From: an uncultured Collinsella sp.
GTDB lineage: Bacteria; Actinomycetota; Coriobacteriia; Coriobacteriales; Coriobacteriaceae
Assembly (NCBI GenBank): GCA_902496115.1
Contig: CABUZK010000038.1
Coordinates: forward strand, 1 to 18,209
Reading direction: 5' to 3'
Length of the DNA: 18,209 nt
Of this stretch, positions 15,162 through 18,209 are shown one piece after another. The translations under genes were made by a program, and so were the position numbers. The notes under the pieces are model-generated. The model had not been told where the DNA came from and ran no database searches. It was given only the letters and a program-made list of their open reading frames with translations. How positions within the stretch are numbered: the first letter of the stretch is position 1; each line of letters opens with the position of its first letter.

Positions 15162-15752
15162 ATGAAACTTGGTTGCGTCATTATGGCTTCGGGCGAGGGC
15201 AAGCGGTTTGGCTCTAACAAGATGCTTGCCGATATCTGCGGAAAGCCGCTGATTCAGCGGACGATTGAGTCGGTGCCCAAAGGATTTGACGTTGTTGTTA
15301 CGACGCGCTGGCCCCAAGTTGCCGAGATTTGCCGTGAGCTGCGCTGCGCGTGCGCGCTGCACGATGGCGCGCTCAGGAGCGAGAGTGTGCGCGCCGGTCT
15401 TACCTGGGGAGCCGATCGCGGCTGGAAGGGCTGCCTCTTTTTGCCGGGCGACCAGCCGCTCGTGAGTTCGGATTCCTTCGAGGCACTCGCCGGTGCTTTT
15501 AAGGCCAACGGCGGCGTTGCGCCCGTGCGTCTTGCCCTAAACGGTGAACCCGCCTCGCCGGTGCTGTTCCCTGCGAGTCTCTTTCCCGACCTTATGGGTC
15601 TTAAGGGCAAGGATGGCGGATCGTCGCTGCTGCGCGGCCGCGCCGATGTCCAGTTGGTCGAGGCACGTGCCTACGAGTTGTGGGATGTCGACACCGCCAA
15701 GGGCCAGCGCCGCGTCTCGGAGCATATCGCGGCCTGCTACGCGCCTCGCTAG
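15162..15752 (+). CDS. mocA: MobA/MocA-like nucleotidyltransferase (molybdenum cofactor cytidylyltransferase type)
   Basis: This 196-residue enzyme of the MobA-like NTP-transferase fold probably transfers CMP from CTP to molybdopterin, giving the cytidine dinucleotide cofactor of xanthine-dehydrogenase-type enzymes. The N-terminal nucleotide loop is MASGEGKRFGSNKML (residues 8-22). The metal-binding motif is LPGDQPLVS (D97). The length is usual for MocA proteins. GGGGAGG lies about 7 bases before the ATG. Neighbours yqeC, yqeB and xdhC support a role in maturing selenium-dependent molybdenum hydroxylases. It is divergent from a YheO-type regulator and converges on yqeC, with only 25 bases between the stop codons. 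CTP rather than GTP specificity is inferred from context. Confidence 0.82.
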   Translation: MKLGCVIMASGEGKRFGSNKMLADICGKPLIQRTIESVPKGFDVVVTTRWPQVAEICRELRCACALHDGALRSESVRAGLTWGADRGWKGCLFLPGDQPLVSSDSFEALAGAFKANGGVAPVRLALNGEPASPVLFPASLFPDLMGLKGKDGGSSLLRGRADVQLVEARAYELWDVDTAKGQRRVSEHIAACYAPR

Positions 15753-15777
15753 CAGAAAGGAGCCAGGGTGGCGCCGG

Positions 15778-16512
15778 CTACTTGAGGCTGCTGGCGACGA
15801 CGGGGCGGTCGAGAGCTGCCTCGAAGCGATCTGCCATCGTTGGGTCGGCAAGCGTGTCGACTTGGTTGAGCATGATGCGGGCATTGTTGAGTTCCAGCGC
15901 CTGCATCTCGGCATTGAGCACTTGGGCGACGCGCTCGGGCGTGGCAACGTCGGTGGGCTCGCAGCCGCAGCGCTCGCAGAAGAGCTCGGGGCGGTGGACA
16001 ACCTCGGCGACGGGCTTGCCGAATCCCGAGGCGCCGACGATCCAGACGATGTTGGCCGTGCCAGAGGGAATTACCGGCTCCCACGGGGCGTGCGCCTTGA
16101 GCGGGAGCCGCTTGCTGCCGTCCGCCTCGGCCAGGACGTAGTCAAAGCGCTGCGCCAGCTCGTTGAGCGGCTCAGCGGGGGCGGAGAGCTTGCCTGTCTC
16201 CGGGTCCAAAACACCCGCCTGGCAGATACTTCCGCGGCTCATGCCAGCACATGCCTCGCAAGTGCAGCCGGGAACATGCAGGGCCCCCGGCTTCCAAGGC
16301 GCGGCGCCCAGGCAACGGCTCGACCCGTTCCATGGCACGCCGGCGACGGGAAACATGTGCGTGGTGGTACAGAGGAGCACGCGGCCGCCCGCGCGCATAA
16401 GCTCAAGGCCGAGCGTCTTTAGTAGGGTCGACTTGCCGCCACTGCCGATAATTGCGGTAATGCCCGGCTCGATCTTGAGCGTGGAGGCAAGGTTTCCGCT
16501 CGTCGTTTCCAT
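15778..16512 (-). CDS. yqeC: Selenium cofactor biosynthesis protein YqeC
   Basis: This 244-residue P-loop protein is of the YqeC family, which co-occurs with selenium-dependent molybdenum hydroxylases and is thought to help make or insert their labile selenium cofactor. Visible features are the P-loop GSGGKST (residues 23-29), the family signature EADGSKRLPLKAHAPWEPVIP (about 129-149), and LNQVDTL near residue 220. The Cys clusters C83-x-C85-x2-C88 and C179-x2-C182-x-C184 could bind metal or selenium. They are more cysteines than I would expect for the family, though I cannot compare directly. The Shine-Dalgarno is weak (GGTGA). The gene is on the opposite strand to its functional partners mocA and yqeB, which is unusual because these genes are often co-directional. 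Confidence 0.85.
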   Translation of the reverse strand: METTSGNLASTLKIEPGITAIIGSGGKSTLLKTLGLELMRAGGRVLLCTTTHMFPVAGVPWNGSSRCLGAAPWKPGALHVPGCTCEACAGMSRGSICQAGVLDPETGKLSAPAEPLNELAQRFDYVLAEADGSKRLPLKAHAPWEPVIPSGTANIVWIVGASGFGKPVAEVVHRPELFCERCGCEPTDVATPERVAQVLNAEMQALELNNARIMLNQVDTLADPTMADRFEAALDRPVVASSLK

Positions 16513-16614
16513 CTGTTCACCGCCGTATAATACTGTGATAATAAATAATCATCAGAGTAGCGGTCGAACCGCATTTGCTCTGCTCAAACCGTAGCACAGG
16601 GAGGTGCCCCGGGA
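16513..16614. promoter_or_regulatory. Divergent yqeC-yqeB promoter region
   Basis: This 102-base AT-rich spacer separates the divergent yqeC and yqeB starts. It contains TATAAT at 16526-16531 on the plus strand, and TATTAT on the minus strand (16527-16532) with CTGATG 17 bases upstream as a weak -35. The AT-rich run at 16536-16552 contrasts with the GC-rich genes on both sides. Promoters for both directions probably lie here. No riboswitch-like structure was recognised. Confidence 0.4.
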
Positions 16615-17409
16615 ATGCTCGTTTATGTTCGCGGTGCCGGCGATATCGCCACGGGCGTCGCCGCTCGCTTGGTGCGCGCCGGCGTGTCGGTCGTTATGGC
16701 CGATATCGCGGTTCCCACGTGCATCCGCCGCACAATCAGTTTTTGCGAGGCCATTCGCCTGGGCGAGGTCGAGGTCGAAGGCATTCGCGCTCGCTTGGCA
16801 CAGACGCCGGCTGAGGCGTTTGCGATTACCGAGGCTGGAGACGTCGCCGTTGTGGTGGACCCCCAGGCCAAGATACTCGGCGAGCTGAAACCCGCGGCTG
16901 TGGTCGACGCGATTTTGGCCAAGCGCAACCTGGGCACCACGCGCGACATGGCGCCTGCCGTCATCGCCGTGGGGCCGGGCTTTACCGCGCCGGTCGATTG
17001 CGACGCCGTGGTCGAGACCATGCGCGGTCATTTCCTCGGCCGTGTCATTACCCAAGGTTCGCCCCAGCCCAACACGGGCGTGCCGGGCATTATCGCCGGC
17101 TTTGGCAAGGAGCGCGTTATCCACAGCCCCGCCGCCGGCGTGTTTCGGTCCGACCGCGCAATCGGCGACATCGTGAGCGCCGGAGACGTGATTGGCTACG
17201 CGGGCGATACGCCCATGTGCACGCAGATCGATGGCTGTCTGCGCGGGCTTTTGGCGAACGGCGTGCAGGTGACTGAGGGCTTTAAATGCGCCGATGTCGA
17301 TCCGCGCGGCGATGCCAGCTATATCAACTACATTTCGGACAAGGCGACGTCGGTCGGCGGCGGCGTGCTCGAGGCACTCGCTATGCTCACCGATGTCTTT
17401 AGAGGATAG
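16615..17409 (+). CDS. yqeB: Selenium-dependent molybdenum cofactor biosynthesis protein YqeB
   Basis: This 264-residue protein is of the YqeB family, a marker for selenium-dependent molybdenum hydroxylases. It begins with a Rossmann-like nucleotide-binding motif, RGAGDIATGVAARLVRAG (about residues 6-23). Conserved glycine-rich blocks follow: ITQGSPQPNTGVPG (about 145-158) and VIHSPAAGVFRSD, with a lipoyl/barrel-like DIVSAGDVIGYAGD stretch (about 186-199). The length fits the family. An AGGGAGG site lies upstream, with a somewhat long spacing of about 10 bases. The xdhC-family gene starts 9 bases after its stop, so the two are cotranscribed. The precise reaction is not known. A role in selenium handling or cofactor insertion is established by family association rather than visible residues. 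Confidence 0.88.
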   Translation: MLVYVRGAGDIATGVAARLVRAGVSVVMADIAVPTCIRRTISFCEAIRLGEVEVEGIRARLAQTPAEAFAITEAGDVAVVVDPQAKILGELKPAAVVDAILAKRNLGTTRDMAPAVIAVGPGFTAPVDCDAVVETMRGHFLGRVITQGSPQPNTGVPGIIAGFGKERVIHSPAAGVFRSDRAIGDIVSAGDVIGYAGDTPMCTQIDGCLRGLLANGVQVTEGFKCADVDPRGDASYINYISDKATSVGGGVLEALAMLTDVFRG

Positions 17410-17418
17410 AAGGCGGCA

Positions 17419-18209
17419 ATGGAAAAGCTCGATGTTGTGAATGCGGCGCTTGCTGCCCTGCGTGCTGGCGAGACGTGCGAGCTCGTGGTCGTGGCCGGTA
17501 CGGCGGGGTCATCGCCGCGCGGTGTGGGCGCATGGATGACTGTCTTTGCCGACGGCAGCCAGGCGGGCACTATCGGCGGCGGCAAGATTGAGCTCTTTGC
17601 GCTGGATGAGGCGCGCGAACTCCTGAGCGCGGGACAGTCGCGTCTGGTCCGCTACACCATGGGCGGCGAGAACTCCGATACCGGCATGATCTGCGGCGGA
17701 GCCATCTGCCTGTGCTATTTGCACCTGGACGCGACCAAGGCACCGTTGTTCCAGTCGGTTGCCGACGTCTTGGCCTATCGGCGCATCGGCGACTTCGTCA
17801 TCGACTTTGAACCGTTTATCGCGAGCGCGCTCGAGGGCGATGTGGCCGAGTACCATGGCGAGGAATCGCGCCGCACCATTGCGGGCTGCCCCGGGCTTTC
17901 GCTGGTGGAGGAGGGGAGTAAGGTCACCTACACCAACGCGGCCTCCGAGATTCCCGCGGCGCACATCGAGACGCTCTGCCCCGAGGGCCTGACCTATATC
18001 TTTGGCTGCGGCCACGTGGGCGCCGCGACGGCGCGGGTGCTTACGGCGGCGGGCTTTGCCGTCGTGGCGTGCGACGACCGCCCCGGCACGCTGACCCCCG
18101 ATTGGGTGCCCGGTGTCTACGACCGTCGTCTGGTCGACTACAAGAGCCTGAGCAAGCAGTGCCCCATCGGCCCGCGCGACCTGGTGGTCGTCGCCACGGC
18201 GGGTCACAA
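17419..18209 (+). CDS. xdhC: XdhC/CoxI-family molybdenum enzyme maturation factor (3' end outside window)
   Basis: The first 263 residues of an XdhC/CoxI-family chaperone, open at the right edge. It has no stop in the window and is translated directly from ATG 17419. The N-terminal XdhC domain shows AGTAGSSPRGVGAWM (26-40), TIGGGKIE (51-58) and GMICGG (89-94). A C-terminal Rossmann-like domain starts near residue 192 with FGCGHVG (G196, G198, G201), followed by an acidic strand end, VVACDDRP. XdhC proteins bind the molybdenum cofactor and help insert it, in its sulfurated form, into xanthine-dehydrogenase-type enzymes. Here the yqeB partner suggests the selenium-dependent version. The Shine-Dalgarno is modest (GAAGG), and translational coupling to yqeB, 9 bases upstream, is likely. 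Confidence 0.86.
   Translation, partial: MEKLDVVNAALAALRAGETCELVVVAGTAGSSPRGVGAWMTVFADGSQAGTIGGGKIELFALDEARELLSAGQSRLVRYTMGGENSDTGMICGGAICLCYLHLDATKAPLFQSVADVLAYRRIGDFVIDFEPFIASALEGDVAEYHGEESRRTIAGCPGLSLVEEGSKVTYTNAASEIPAAHIETLCPEGLTYIFGCGHVGAATARVLTAAGFAVVACDDRPGTLTPDWVPGVYDRRLVDYKSLSKQCPIGPRDLVVVATAGH

Noticed and set aside
16513..16614. Molybdenum cofactor riboswitch upstream of yqeB
   Set aside because: The spacer is short and AT-rich, without the long conserved stems expected of that RNA.

Overview
The window looks like chromosomal DNA of a gut coriobacterium (Actinomycetota), most likely Collinsella or a close relative. The genes are GC-rich and closely packed, Shine-Dalgarno sites are AAGGAG- or GGAGG-like, and the protein set fits: DUF4143 ATPase, YheO-type regulator and selenium/molybdenum cofactor genes. 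The genus is inferred from recalled protein resemblance, not from a search.

Left part (1-1343): the edge carries the start of an apparent IS3-family insertion sequence on the minus strand. It seems to have cut off the 3' end of an unrecognised minus-strand gene (90-902). A 441-base intergenic region follows, with a 6-bp dyad, a run of nine G and a perfect 12-bp palindrome. It lies upstream of the defence operon.

Defence operon (1344-11104, plus strand): three large, tightly coupled genes. They encode an SNF2-type helicase with a C-terminal DUF3883/nuclease-like domain, a DUF1156 adenine-type DNA methyltransferase with a four-cysteine zinc-binding insert, and a DUF499 P-loop ATPase with an N-terminal HEPN-like (Swt1-type) domain. 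The set matches the helicase-methylase-ATPase (Hma) type of anti-phage system. The methylase gene is a striking base-composition mosaic. A 13-bp stem hairpin follows the operon.

Middle part (11105-14222): a small unrecognised minus-strand gene (11253-11675) and a 368-base divergent spacer. The spacer holds a 12-bp inverted repeat and four direct repeats with an exact 33-bp period, ending just before an AAA_14/DUF4143 ATPase gene. A converging minus-strand gene encodes an acidic, probably tail-anchored membrane protein.

Right part (14343-18209): a YheO/DauR-type PAS-HTH regulator is divergent from a set of genes for maturing selenium-dependent molybdenum hydroxylases. These are mocA-like (+), yqeC (-), yqeB (+) and an xdhC-family gene (+) that runs off the right edge. 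Together they suggest that the cell makes a labile-selenium xanthine-, purine- or nicotinate-type hydroxylase whose structural genes lie outside the window.
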